NCBI GenBank assembly: GCA_013813075.1
Contig: JACCSI010000449.1
Coordinates: forward strand, 1-11,020
DNA from: Acidobacteriota bacterium
Lineage (GTDB): Bacteria > Acidobacteriota > Vicinamibacteria > Vicinamibacterales > UBA2999
DNA length: 11,020 bases
Direction of reading: 5' to 3'
Both the position numbers and the translations under genes were made by a program. Of the stretch, positions 1 to 6,645 are shown in pieces; within the stretch, counting starts at the first letter, position 1; each line of letters begins with the position of its first letter. The notes beneath the pieces are model-generated. The model did not search any database and was not told the origin of the DNA. It saw only the letters and a program-made list of their open reading frames with translations.

Positions 1-470
1 AGCGGGTTGCCGCAAGTCGCGCAGCGCTCCGAGACCTTACCATCGCCCGCAAATGCCGACACGGTGCGCCCGCAGGACGAACAGATCCGGCGCGACACCA
101 CCCGCCGCACCAGTTCCTCGTCGGGCACCTGAATCTCGACGACAATCACCGGGCCGCGTTGCAGCAGCATCTCGTCGAGCGCGTCAGCCTGTGGCACGGT
201 CCGCGGAAAACCATCGAGCACGAAGCCCCGGGTGGCGTCCGCTCGTGCCAGGCGGTCCTTCACGATGCCGATGATCAGGTCGTCGCCGACCAGGTCGCCG
301 CGATCCATGAGCTCCTTGACCTGCCGGCCAAGCGGCGTCACGGCACCGACGGCGTCCCGCAGGATGTCGCCGGTCGAAATCTTCGGAATCTCATGCTCAC
401 GCGCAAAGCGCTCGGCCTGAGTGCCCTTGCCCGCGCCTGGCGGACCCATGAACACAAGGTTCAGCGCCAC
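1..470 (-). CDS. adk: Adenylate kinase, zinc-LID type (3' end outside window)
   Basis: Adenylate kinase interconverts ATP + AMP and 2 ADP in the cytoplasm. 156 codons are visible; family members have about 215, so the C-terminal quarter is cut off at the window edge. The P-loop GPPGAGKGT is at residues 9-17, the NMP-binding region follows (STGDILR 32-38), and the family signature FVLDGFPRTVPQ is at 83-94. The LID begins near residue 128 and carries C130-x2-C133-x16-C150-x2-C153, the spacing of zinc-binding adenylate kinases. The usual YHxxF-like stretch after the first cysteine pair is replaced by RTVSAF. The chosen start is GTG at 470-468, one base after the secY stop. An in-frame GTG at 488 would overlap secY, and the ATG at residue 8 would cut into the first beta strand before the P-loop. 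The adk position after secY is classical and suggests co-transcription. Confidence 0.95.
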   Translation of the reverse strand, partial: MALNLVFMGPPGAGKGTQAERFAREHEIPKISTGDILRDAVGAVTPLGRQVKELMDRGDLVGDDLIIGIVKDRLARADATRGFVLDGFPRTVPQADALDEMLLQRGPVIVVEIQVPDEELVRRVVSRRICSSCGRTVSAFAGDGKVSERCATCGNP

Positions 471-471
471 G

Positions 472-1857
472 TCACCCGCGCCGGCCACGAATGCGGGTCT
501 TTTTCATGAACCCATCGTAATGCCGCATGATGAGCTGCGACTCTACCTGGTTCACCGTATCCATCGCCACGCCGACCACAATCAACAGCGACGTTCCACC
601 AAAAAAGAACGGGACGCCAAGGCCCTGCGTGAACCACTGCGGCAGGTTCGCATCGAGCGTCGGGCCGACGAACGGAATCGGCTCGACGTTGAAGCCGCCA
701 ATCAGAAAGTTCGGCAACAGCGCGACCATCGCGAGGTAGAGCGCTCCGACCAGCGTGATCCGCGCCAGAATCGTGTCGATGTGTTCGGCGGTCCGCTTGC
801 CCGGCCGAATGCCAGGAATGAAGCCGCCGTACTTCCGCATGTTCTCGGCCACGTCATCGGGGTTGAAGATAATCGCCGTATAGAAATACGCGAAAAACAG
901 AATCAACGCGACATACAGCAAGTTGTAGAGCGGCATGTTGAAGTTCAACTGCCGCACCATCGCATCCCCCCAGCCCCCGGCGCCAAACATCGGGGCAAGC
1001 GTCGCCGGGAACGCGAGAATTGACGAGGCAAAGATCACCGGAATGACACCGCCGGTGTTGACCTTCAGTGGAATATGCGTGCTTGTGCCGCCGTACTGCC
1101 GCCGGCCGACGACACGCTTGGCATATTGCACCGTGATCCGCCGATGGCCGCGTTCGACGTAAATAATCGCGGCCACGACGCCGACCATCAGCACCGCGAG
1201 AATCAGAATGCGGAACAGCGTGATCTGTCCGGTCTCCATCAGCTCGAACGTCTGCATCACCGATCGCGGCAGGAACACCACGATGCCGGAGAAGATAATC
1301 AGCGACATGCCGTTGCCGATGCCGCGCTCCGTGATCTGCTCGCCGAGCCACATGATGAACATGGTGCCCGTCGTGAGAGTGAGCACGCACAGCAGCCGGA
1401 AGCCCCATCCCGGCTCGTAGACCAGCGGCAGTCCGCCGGCCATCTGCGTGTTGCGTTCGAGCCAGATCGCGATGCCGAGCGACTGCACAATGGCCAGCAC
1501 GAGCGTCAGATAGCGGGTGTACTGCGTAATCTTGCGGCGGCCCAGCTCGCCTTCTTTCGACAACCGTTCGAGATACGGCCAGACGACCGTCAGCAACTGC
1601 AGGATGATCGACGCGCTGATGTACGGCATCACCCCGAGCGCGAAAATTGTGATCTGCGACAGTTGGCCGCCCGTAAACATGTCGTACAGGCCAAACATCG
1701 TGTTCTGCATCTGTCGCGCCATCTCAGCCAGCGCCGCGGGATTGACCCCGGGCGTCGGAATATGGCTGCCGACGCGGTACACCGCCAGCATGCCGAGTGT
1801 GAATAACACTCGGTTGCGCAGGTCCGGAATAGCAAACAGATTTCTGAGCGAATCCAC
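472..1857 (-). CDS. secY: Preprotein translocase subunit SecY
   Basis: SecY is the channel subunit of the SecYEG translocon in the inner membrane. The protein has 461 residues (E. coli 443). Both family signatures are visible: ITIFALGVMPYISASI around 69-84 and MWLGEQITERGIGNGMSL around 169-186. Ten hydrophobic segments fit the family topology. The cytoplasmic loops that contact SecA and the ribosome are present: YAKRVVGRRQYGG near 245-257 and FIPGIRPGKRT near 346-356. The loop between TM9 and TM10 (about 384-413) is some 24 residues longer than in E. coli. The start is GTG (1857-1855), with GAGG seven bases upstream and 14 nt after the rplO stop. The short C-terminus is basic (KKTRIRGRRG). 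Confidence 0.98.
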   Translation of the reverse strand: MDSLRNLFAIPDLRNRVLFTLGMLAVYRVGSHIPTPGVNPAALAEMARQMQNTMFGLYDMFTGGQLSQITIFALGVMPYISASIILQLLTVVWPYLERLSKEGELGRRKITQYTRYLTLVLAIVQSLGIAIWLERNTQMAGGLPLVYEPGWGFRLLCVLTLTTGTMFIMWLGEQITERGIGNGMSLIIFSGIVVFLPRSVMQTFELMETGQITLFRILILAVLMVGVVAAIIYVERGHRRITVQYAKRVVGRRQYGGTSTHIPLKVNTGGVIPVIFASSILAFPATLAPMFGAGGWGDAMVRQLNFNMPLYNLLYVALILFFAYFYTAIIFNPDDVAENMRKYGGFIPGIRPGKRTAEHIDTILARITLVGALYLAMVALLPNFLIGGFNVEPIPFVGPTLDANLPQWFTQGLGVPFFFGGTSLLIVVGVAMDTVNQVESQLIMRHYDGFMKKTRIRGRRG

Positions 1858-1871
1858 TTCGATGCCTCGCG

Positions 1872-2363
1872 TTACCGAGTCCCGGGATCGGCCGCGGCCG
1901 CTTCTTCGGCCGGCGCGGCGACGATGGCTTCGACCGTGCCGCCCGCGGCGGCAAGTTTCTCAGCGGCCTTGCCGCTGAATTTGTGCGCGTGCACCGTGAA
2001 CGCCTTGGTCACCTCGCCGCGGCCAAGCACCTTGATCGGCAGTTTCCTGCCCCGGATGAGACCGACCTCGCGGAGCGACTCGGGGCTCACCATTGCCCCC
2101 GCGTCAAATACCTGCTCGAGTTGGTCGAGGTTCACGACCGCATACTCGGTGCGGAAAATGTTGTTGAAGCCACGCTTCGGCAGGCGGCGGTGCAACGGCA
2201 TTTGGCCGCCTTCGAATCCGCGCTTGAACGAGTAGCCGGAACGCGACTGCGCGCCCTTGTGGCCACGTCCGGCGGTCTTCCCGTTGCCGGAGCCGGGGCC
2301 CCGACCGACGCGCTTCTTGTTCTGCTTCGCGCCCCTGGCGGGCTTGAGATTACTTAAATCCAT
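1872..2363 (-). CDS. rplO: 50S ribosomal protein L15
   Basis: L15 is a late-assembling large-subunit protein. It has 163 residues (E. coli 144). The glycine-rich N-terminal arm that threads into rRNA is intact ([19 protein letters not shown], 16-34), followed by [17 protein letters not shown] at 52-68. The C-terminal signature region [20 protein letters not shown] is at 111-130. The last 20 residues form an Ala/Glu-rich tail not expected from the core family. The start is ATG at 2363-2361; the ribosome-binding site is weak (GAGCG-like, about 12 nt upstream). An 88-nt spacer with inverted repeats separates it from rpmD, so its translation could be set separately from that of rpmD. Stop is TAA. 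Confidence 0.98.
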   Translation of the reverse strand: MDLSNLKPARGAKQNKKRVGRGPGSGNGKTAGRGHKGAQSRSGYSFKRGFEGGQMPLHRRLPKRGFNNIFRTEYAVVNLDQLEQVFDAGAMVSPESLREVGLIRGRKLPIKVLGRGEVTKAFTVHAHKFSGKAAEKLAAAGGTVEAIVAAPAEEAAAADPGTR

Positions 2364-2451
2364 AGTTCGCTATCGCTCACGAAGTTCGCCGGTTTTCCCG
2401 TCCAAAGTCTCGACCCTTTGCACGTGCAACCGGGAACTTCATCCAGAGTGT
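2364..2451 (-). other. rpmD-rplO spacer with palindrome and inverted repeat
   Basis: This 88-nt spacer has no gene. It holds a perfect 12-bp palindrome TTGCACGTGCAA at 2418-2429. Outside it, GAAGTTCGCCGG (2381-2392) and CCGGGAACTTC (2430-2440) are inverted repeats that pair over 11 bp with one bulged base, enclosing the palindrome in a 37-nt loop. An alternative pairing is TTCCCG 2395-2400 with CGGGAA 2431-2436. AGTTCGC also occurs as a direct repeat at 2364-2370 and 2383-2389. The mRNA could fold here, upstream of rplO. No convincing promoter or terminator is visible. Confidence 0.55.
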
Positions 2452-2697
2452 CTATTCCACCGTCACCAGGTGACGCACCTTGTGAATCATGCCGCGCACT
2501 TCCGGCGTGTCCGCGAGTTCGACCGAATGGCGAATCCGCCGCAGGCCCATGCTCTCGACGACGCGCGACTGATTCCTGTTGAACCCGGTGGTGCTCTTAA
2601 CCAGCGTCACCTTTAACCGCTTCGCGTTCTCCATCCGCTTCTCGTGGCGGTTCTCTACTGGCTCGCCCGGTGTCTCGTCGGTAGTGTGCTCAGTCAT
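2452..2697 (-). CDS. rpmD: 50S ribosomal protein L30
   Basis: L30 is a small large-subunit protein. From the first ATG (2697) the frame gives 81 residues, while the family usually has about 60. The recognisable L30 domain begins at residue 24 ([11 protein letters not shown]) and ends [20 protein letters not shown], which matches the family closely. The first 21 residues are acidic and low in complexity ([20 protein letters not shown]). An internal ATG at 2634-2632 would give exactly 60 residues and has a weak GAGAAG six or so bases upstream. The ATG at 2697 lies three bases after the rpsE stop but has no well-placed Shine-Dalgarno. The gene is certain; the start is not. I give the longer form because of the tight junction. 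Confidence 0.9.
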   Translation of the reverse strand: MTEHTTDETPGEPVENRHEKRMENAKRLKVTLVKSTTGFNRNQSRVVESMGLRRIRHSVELADTPEVRGMIHKVRHLVTVE

Positions 2698-2700
2698 GAC

Positions 2701-3321
2701 TTAGACCACGGTTCCTGTTGGCGTTTCTGTTGGCGTTTCCGTTGGGGCATCTGTCGGTGTCGGCGCCGTGGCCGGCTGCTCGGTCACCCTGACGCGACGT
2801 TCGCGCGGCTGCGGGAAGATGTCCACCGGGTCCTTGCCGCGCAGTCGCGCAACACGGTTGGGGTCGCGCAGCATCGAAAGCGCGGTGAACGCCGCACGGA
2901 CGACGTTGTGGGCGTTGGCACTGCCGAGCGACTTGGTCATCACGTTGGCCACCCCGGCCGATTCAACCACCGCACGCACCGCGCCGCCCGCGATGATGCC
3001 GGTGCCGTCCGGCGCCGGTTTCAACAGCACCTTACCCGAACCGAAATCTCCCACGACCGGATGCGGAATCGTCGTCCCCTTGAGGGGTACACGAATCAGG
3101 TTCTTCTTCGCCGCCTCGATGCCCTTCTTGATAGCCGACGGCACTTCTTTCGCCTTGCCGACGCCATACCCGACGACACCGTGGCCGTCGCCAACGACCA
3201 CCAGCGCGCTGAAGCTCAGGTTCTTGCCGCCCTTCACCACCTTGGTCACTCGGTTGATCGAAACGACCGTGTCCTTGATGTCGAGCTGCGAAGCGTCAAT
3301 CTTGTCGCGTGTGCGATTCAT
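2701..3321 (-). CDS. rpsE: 30S ribosomal protein S5
   Basis: S5 is a small-subunit protein involved in mRNA entry and decoding accuracy. It has 206 residues against about 165 in E. coli. The S5 double-stranded-RNA-binding-like domain is at about 15-78, with the signature running from [20 protein letters not shown] (25-44) through GYGVGKA. The second domain runs to about 165. The tail from about 170 is basic and then becomes a Pro/Thr/Glu repeat (183-202). The start is ATG at 3321-3319, with AAGGA seven bases upstream. An open frame continues upstream to 3408, but that part has no S5 similarity and would start before the good Shine-Dalgarno. Stop is TAA, three bases before the first possible rpmD ATG. 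Confidence 0.97.
   Translation of the reverse strand: MNRTRDKIDASQLDIKDTVVSINRVTKVVKGGKNLSFSALVVVGDGHGVVGYGVGKAKEVPSAIKKGIEAAKKNLIRVPLKGTTIPHPVVGDFGSGKVLLKPAPDGTGIIAGGAVRAVVESAGVANVMTKSLGSANAHNVVRAAFTALSMLRDPNRVARLRGKDPVDIFPQPRERRVRVTEQPATAPTPTDAPTETPTETPTGTVV
2716..2763 (-). repeat. 12-bp tandem repeat in the 3' end of rpsE
   Basis: Four 12-bp units lie in frame. Those at 2716-2727 and 2728-2739 are identical (plus strand TGTTGGCGTTTC). Those at 2740-2751 and 2752-2763 have diverged. On the coding strand they encode [12 protein letters not shown] and ETPT in order, a tetrapeptide repeat in the S5 tail. Confidence 0.85.
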
Positions 3322-3436
3322 TGTCTGTCCTTGGTTACCCGGTTCGAGGTGATCGCGGGCCGCTGCGTTGTCGCCGCCCTGGAAAACGTCCCGCGAGCAT
3401 CTCGGCACGTCACGGCAATGAACCTCATACTCGCCA
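3322..3436 (-). other. rplR-rpsE spacer
   Basis: At 115 nt this is the longest spacer in the cluster. It contains the AAGGA ribosome-binding site of rpsE and a 7-bp inverted repeat, TCGCGGG at 3353-3359 and CCCGCGA at 3390-3396, with a 30-nt loop. Part of it is open in the rpsE frame but encodes nothing resembling S5. I see no clear promoter, terminator or small gene. Confidence 0.5.
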
Positions 3437-3811
3437 TTAAAACTCCAGGCCAGCCGAACGCGCGGCGTCCGCCACGGCGCGCACGCGCCCGTGATACAGG
3501 AACCCGTTTCTGTCGAAGACGACGCGGGTGATCCCTTTTTCTTTCAGCCGCTCGGCGATGGTCCGGCCCACCAATTCGGCACCCTTGCGGTTACCGGCGC
3601 GAGTATCGGTGTCCATCTTCGCCTTCACCGAGGGTTCGACGCTCGAGGCTGATGCCAACGTGGAGCCCGCCATGTCGTCGATGACCTGCACGTAAATGTG
3701 CGAGTCGCTGCGAAATACTGAGAGGCGCGGCCGCTCGGACGTTCCACGCATCCGCTTACGGATGCGGTACCTGATGCGCTGTCGGCGATCGTCTTTCGTC
3801 TTTATCTGCAT
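3437..3811 (-). CDS. rplR: 50S ribosomal protein L18
   Basis: L18 binds 5S rRNA in the central protuberance with L5. It has 124 residues from the ATG at 3811-3809. The N-terminus is basic and unstructured ([20 protein letters not shown], 7-26), followed by [20 protein letters not shown] (27-46) and the C-terminal [20 protein letters not shown] (99-118), all typical of the family. An in-frame TTG six bases upstream (3817) is a possible but less likely start. No Shine-Dalgarno lies directly upstream of the ATG. A GGAGG sits 29 nt upstream on the far side of a hairpin (3819-3839). Stop is TAA. Confidence 0.96.
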   Translation of the reverse strand: MQIKTKDDRRQRIRYRIRKRMRGTSERPRLSVFRSDSHIYVQVIDDMAGSTLASASSVEPSVKAKMDTDTRAGNRKGAELVGRTIAERLKEKGITRVVFDRNGFLYHGRVRAVADAARSAGLEF

Positions 3812-3818
3812 ATTCAAC

Positions 3819-3846
3819 CGGCGGGGCCAAGGCCCGCCGCCCTCCG
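3819..3846 (-). repeat. Hairpin repeat unit in the rplF-rplR spacer
   Basis: The 28-nt plus-strand segment CGGCGGGGCCAAGGCCCGCC followed by GCCCTCCG aligns with 4821-4847 at 24 of 28 columns (three substitutions, one gap). In the mRNA it gives GGAGG (3845-3841) followed by a GC-rich stem of about 8-9 bp with one bulge and a short CUUG loop. It fills most of the 37-nt gap between the rplF stop and the rplR start. The identity as a dispersed genomic repeat is inferred from the second copy in this window. Confidence 0.7.
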
Positions 3847-3848
3847 CG

Positions 3849-4385
3849 TTACGCTCCGGTCTTTCCGGCCTTCTTTTTCAGCACTTCACCCGTAAAGCGA
3901 ACACCCTTTTGCTGATACGGATCCGGCTGCCGCAGCCGCCGCAGATTGGCCGCCACCTGACCAACGAGCTGTCGATCGACACCCGTGACGGTGAGGTGGG
4001 TCTGCTTCTCGATCGCAATGTCGATCCCGTGAGGGATGTCAAACACCACCGGATGCGAGTAGCCGAGCGCCAGGACGACCTGTTTGCCCTTCATCTCGGC
4101 GCGGTACCCGACGCCGACGATGTCGAGTTCCCGCTTGAAGCCCTCGGTGACGCCCACCACGGCGTTATTGACAAGGCTGCGCGCCAGACCGTGAAACTTG
4201 TCGAGCGCACGGGCGTCGGTCGATTTCTTCGTGACCAGCTGGCCGTTTTCGATAGCGGCATCGATGCCCGGCGGCAGCGGTTGCCGCAACTGGCCCTTGG
4301 GGCCCTTGACGTCGACGATAGCGCCATCGACTTTGACGGTGACCCCTGTGGGGATCGCGATCGGCTTCTTTCCAATTCGAGACAT
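3849..4385 (-). CDS. rplF: 50S ribosomal protein L6
   Basis: L6 sits near the factor-binding site of the large subunit. It has 178 residues, the normal length (E. coli 177). The start [15 protein letters not shown] and the two-domain layout are standard, and the C-terminal signature [11 protein letters not shown] is at 154-164, in the part that contacts 23S rRNA. The protein ends in a basic KKKAGKTGA. The ATG at 4385 follows the rpsH stop by five bases. TAGGA lies only about three bases upstream, so coupling to rpsH translation is likely. Stop is TAA. Confidence 0.98.
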   Translation of the reverse strand: MSRIGKKPIAIPTGVTVKVDGAIVDVKGPKGQLRQPLPPGIDAAIENGQLVTKKSTDARALDKFHGLARSLVNNAVVGVTEGFKRELDIVGVGYRAEMKGKQVVLALGYSHPVVFDIPHGIDIAIEKQTHLTVTGVDRQLVGQVAANLRRLRQPDPYQQKGVRFTGEVLKKKAGKTGA

Positions 4386-4390
4386 GGGTC

Positions 4391-4804
4391 CTACCAGACG
4401 TTGCAGAGAATCTCGCCGCCGACGCCAGCCTTCTGCGCCGAACGACCGCTCATCACGCCACGTGATGTCGTCAGAATGGTCACGCCCAGACCGCCCAGCA
4501 CGGACGGCACTTCGTCGCGGCCCACATAAACGCGACGGCCAGGACGGCTGACGCGCTCGATCCCGCTGATCACTTTTTCGCCACCGGGGCCGTACTTGAG
4601 AAACAGGCGCACCATCTGTCGCGCCCCCTTGCCCGATCGATCGGCGGCTTCCTCGACCATCTTGAAGCCGGCGATGTAGCCCTCGTCCTGCAGAATGCGC
4701 GCAATCTCGACCTTCAGCGACGATGCCGGCAGGTCGACGCGCGTATGGCGCGATCCCACCGCATTGCGAATTCGGGTCAGCATGTCGGCAATCGGATCAG
4801 TCAT
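4391..4804 (-). CDS. rpsH: 30S ribosomal protein S8
   Basis: S8 is a primary 16S rRNA-binding protein and, in E. coli, the translational repressor of the spc operon. It has 137 residues (E. coli 130). The start [15 protein letters not shown] is canonical, and the C-terminal RNA-binding signature [17 protein letters not shown] is at 107-123 with the end [11 protein letters not shown]. The ATG is at 4804-4802. Its upstream GA-rich stretch (GAGAGAGAG, about 8 nt away) is a weak Shine-Dalgarno. Three hairpin repeat units precede it in the 93-nt rpsN-rpsH spacer. Stop is TAG. Confidence 0.98.
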   Translation of the reverse strand: MTDPIADMLTRIRNAVGSRHTRVDLPASSLKVEIARILQDEGYIAGFKMVEEAADRSGKGARQMVRLFLKYGPGGEKVISGIERVSRPGRRVYVGRDEVPSVLGGLGVTILTTSRGVMSGRSAQKAGVGGEILCNVW

Positions 4805-4819
4805 TGTTCGTGCTCTCTC

Positions 4820-4898
4820 TCGGCGGGGCTAAAGCCCACGCCCTCCGAGGGACGGGCTCAATCCCGTGCCTCCAGGGCGAGACTGGACCCACGCCTCC
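4820..4898 (-). repeat. Three tandem GGAGG-hairpin repeat units in the rpsN-rpsH spacer
   Basis: On the mRNA strand GGAGG recurs at 4898-4894, 4873-4869 and 4846-4842, that is every 25-27 nt. It is followed by CGTGGG, CACGGG and GCGTGGG respectively. Unit 3 folds as GGGCT/AGCCC plus GGCG/CGCC around two bases (4822-4842, one bulged A). Unit 2 folds as GAGG/CCTC plus ACGGG/CCCGT with a six-base loop (4847-4872, one mismatch). Unit 1 is more decayed, with only a CCAG/CTGG stem. The first unit begins at the last base of the rpsN TAG stop. Unit 3 is the near-copy of 3819-3846. Confidence 0.7.
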
Positions 4899-5083
4899 TA
4901 CCAACTGCTCTTCGTAACACCCGCGACATCACCCTTGAGGGCGAGCTCGCGGAAACACAGACGGCACAGCGCAAACTTCCGGAGGAATGCGCGGGGACGC
5001 CCGCAGCGCCGGCAGCGATTGCGGTGCCGCACCTTGAACTTCAGCGTCTTTTTCTCACGCGCGACTTTGGCGGTCGTGGCCAC
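4898..5083 (-). CDS. rpsN: 30S ribosomal protein S14, zinc-binding (type Z)
   Basis: S14 is a small-subunit head protein. It has 61 residues, the length of the zinc-binding short form (the zinc-free form has about 100). The zinc ribbon is C24-x2-C27-x12-C40-x2-C43 ([21 protein letters not shown]), and the C-terminus [11 protein letters not shown] is typical. The start is GTG at 5083-5081, with AAGGAG eight bases upstream. It is placed 12 nt after the rplE stop. Stop is TAG, immediately followed by the repeat array before rpsH. Confidence 0.98.
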   Translation of the reverse strand: MATTAKVAREKKTLKFKVRHRNRCRRCGRPRAFLRKFALCRLCFRELALKGDVAGVTKSSW

Positions 5084-5095
5084 GTAACTGTCTCC

Positions 5096-5653
5096 TTAGC
5101 TCTGACGGAAGGGCATGCCGAGCAACTGCAGCAGCTTGCGCGCTTCCTCATCGGTCTTGGCCGTCGTCGCGACGGAGATGTTCATGCCGCGCGCCTTGTC
5201 CACTTTCAAGTAGTCGATCTCGACGAAGATCAACTGGTCGCGCAGGCCGAGCGTGTAGTTGCCGCGCCCGTCGAAGCCCTTTGGCGACACGCCGCGGAAG
5301 TCGCGAACGCGCGGCAGGCTGATGCTCATCAGCCGATCGAGAAACTCATACATGCGCTCGCCGCGCAGGGTCACCATGGCGCCAATCGGCATGCCCTGGC
5401 GCACCTTGAATTGCGCGATCGATTTCTTGGCGCGACGCACCGCCGCCTTCTGGCCGGTGATGCGCGACAGTTCGTCTGCGCCGACGTCAATCACCTTGGC
5501 GTTCTGTGTCGCTTCGCCCAGCCCCATGTTGACCACCACCTTGGTGACCTTAGGGACGGCGCTGACGTTGGTGTAGCCGAATTCCTTCTGGAGCGCGGGC
5601 ACCACGTCGGTCTGGTACTTTTCGCGCAGACGGTTCTTCTGCGGGGCTGCCAT
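5096..5653 (-). CDS. rplE: 50S ribosomal protein L5
   Basis: L5 binds 5S rRNA and forms bridge B1b with the small subunit. It has 185 residues (family about 180). The recognisable family stretches are [16 protein letters not shown] (33-48), [20 protein letters not shown] (61-80), [20 protein letters not shown] (86-105) and [20 protein letters not shown] (117-136). The ATG shares its A with the rplX TAA stop (TAATG), which implies re-initiation coupling. Stop is TAA. Confidence 0.98.
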   Translation of the reverse strand: MAAPQKNRLREKYQTDVVPALQKEFGYTNVSAVPKVTKVVVNMGLGEATQNAKVIDVGADELSRITGQKAAVRRAKKSIAQFKVRQGMPIGAMVTLRGERMYEFLDRLMSISLPRVRDFRGVSPKGFDGRGNYTLGLRDQLIFVEIDYLKVDKARGMNISVATTAKTDEEARKLLQLLGMPFRQS

Positions 5654-6006
5654 TATTTATCCACCACTGCGCCGCTCTTGCGGCTGATGCGCTCCCGACG
5701 GCCATCGGGCAGGGTCCTACTGCCGGTCCGCGTCGGCTCGTTCGAATCCGGGTCGAGCAGCATCACGTTCGACGCGTGAATCGGCGCCTCTCGCTCGACG
5801 ATACCGCCCTTGATGTTCTTCTGCGGGTTCGGCCGGGTGTGCCGCTTGATCATGTTCACACCCTCGACGACCACCCGATTCTTGTCCGCGAGCACCTGCA
5901 GCACACGGCCGCGCTTGCCGCGGTCCTTCCCGGCCCGCACCAGCACCGAGTCGTTCTTGCGGACAGGCATCTTCACCCGGCGGACGGGCTTCCTCACCTT
6001 CGCCAT
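5653..6006 (-). CDS. rplX: 50S ribosomal protein L24
   Basis: L24 is an assembly-initiating protein of the large subunit. It has 117 residues; the usual length is about 102-105. The KOW-type domain spans about 18-45 ([20 protein letters not shown]), followed by [20 protein letters not shown] (45-64) and [17 protein letters not shown] (67-83), all characteristic. The first 12 residues ([11 protein letters not shown]) are basic and extra; an internal ATG at residue 13 would give the standard length. I keep the first ATG (6006), three bases after the rplN stop, because GGAGG lies 11-12 nt upstream, whereas the internal ATG has only a crowded GGGTGA. Confidence 0.95.
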   Translation of the reverse strand: MAKVRKPVRRVKMPVRKNDSVLVRAGKDRGKRGRVLQVLADKNRVVVEGVNMIKRHTRPNPQKNIKGGIVEREAPIHASNVMLLDPDSNEPTRTGSRTLPDGRRERISRKSGAVVDK

Positions 6007-6009
6007 AAC

Positions 6010-6378
6010 CTAGAGCACCTCCGGCGCCAGCGAGATGATCTTCATGAACTTCTTCTCGCGCAGCTCGCGCGCCACCGGGCCGAACACACGTGTGCCGATC
6101 GGTTCGCCCTGGTCGTTGATCAGCACCACGGCGTTGCGGTCGAAACGAATGTAGCTGCCGTCCTTGCGGCGCTGTTCCTTGCTGACGCGCACGACGACGG
6201 CCTTGACGACCGAGCCCTTCTTGACGTTGGACTCGGGCGCGGCTTCTTTCACGTTCGCCGTGATGGTGTCTCCGAGCCGGGCATAACGTCCGGTGGAGCC
6301 GCCCAGCGGCTGAATCATCGAGACCCTGCGCGCACCGGAGTTGTCGGCGACGTCGAGGATCGATCGCATCTGAATCAT
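6010..6378 (-). CDS. rplN: 50S ribosomal protein L14
   Basis: L14 is a large-subunit protein at the subunit interface. It has 122 residues, exactly the standard length. The start [18 protein letters not shown] is canonical, and the family signature runs from [16 protein letters not shown] (59-74) into [13 protein letters not shown]. The frame is open upstream to 6411, but conservation and a very strong AGGAGG six bases before the ATG at 6378 fix the start. Stop is TAG, three bases before rplX. Confidence 0.98.
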   Translation of the reverse strand: MIQMRSILDVADNSGARRVSMIQPLGGSTGRYARLGDTITANVKEAAPESNVKKGSVVKAVVVRVSKEQRRKDGSYIRFDRNAVVLINDQGEPIGTRVFGPVARELREKKFMKIISLAPEVL

Positions 6379-6382
6379 GGCG

Positions 6383-6390
6383 CTCCTCCT
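6383..6390 (-). promoter_or_regulatory. Strong Shine-Dalgarno of rplN overlapping the rpsQ stop
   Basis: AGGAGGAG on the coding strand lies four bases before the rplN ATG. It begins inside the TAG stop codon of rpsQ, so ribosomes ending rpsQ sit on the rplN initiation region. It decides between the ATG at 6378 and the longer frame. Confidence 0.85.
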
Positions 6391-6643
6391 ATACCTGCGT
6401 CGCGCGTTCAATCACGCGCGTCACGGCCCAGCGCTTGCGACGACTCATCGGACGCGTCTCGGCGATCGCGACCTTGTCACCGACCTTGGCGTCGTCGCTT
6501 TCATCGTGCGCCACAAAGGTCGACGTCCGCTTCTGGGTTTTGCCGTAAACCGGGTGCTGCACCCGCCGTTCGACGGCCACGACTACGCTTTTCTGCATCT
6601 TGTCGCTGACGACAACGCCCTGCAGTTCCGCTTTCGCGCTCAT
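6389..6643 (-). CDS. rpsQ: 30S ribosomal protein S17
   Basis: S17 is a primary 16S rRNA-binding OB-fold protein. It has 84 residues, the normal length. [20 protein letters not shown] (7-26), [19 protein letters not shown] (30-48) and the signature [18 protein letters not shown] (55-72) are the typical family blocks. The ATG at 6643 follows the rpmC stop by two bases. A longer open frame upstream overlaps rpmC and is not real. Stop is TAG, overlapping the rplN Shine-Dalgarno. Confidence 0.97.
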   Translation of the reverse strand: MSAKAELQGVVVSDKMQKSVVVAVERRVQHPVYGKTQKRTSTFVAHDESDDAKVGDKVAIAETRPMSRRKRWAVTRVIERATQV

Positions 6644-6645
6644 GG

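Noticed and set aside
1075..1806. 243-codon plus-strand open frame opposite secY
   Set aside because: Shadow of secY with His/Arg/Gln-rich composition and no domain.
3322..3408. Longer rpsE starting at 3408
   Set aside because: The extra residues lack S5 similarity and the best Shine-Dalgarno is before the ATG at 3321.
3812..3848. Rho-independent terminator between rplF and rplR
   Set aside because: The stem is GC-rich but there is no U-run after it, and the same operon continues directly.
5600..5700. S8 repressor site at the rplX-rplE junction, as in E. coli
   Set aside because: The genes overlap as TAATG and I cannot see the S8-binding helix motif here; without structure comparison there is no support.
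4745..5779. 344-codon plus-strand open frame opposite rpsH, rpsN, rplE and rplX
   Set aside because: It runs antisense across four conserved genes and has the Arg/His/Leu-rich composition of a GC-rich shadow frame; no recognisable domain.
6379..6411. Longer rplN starting at 6411
   Set aside because: The extra 11 residues are not L14-like and overlap rpsQ; AGGAGG before 6378 fixes the start.
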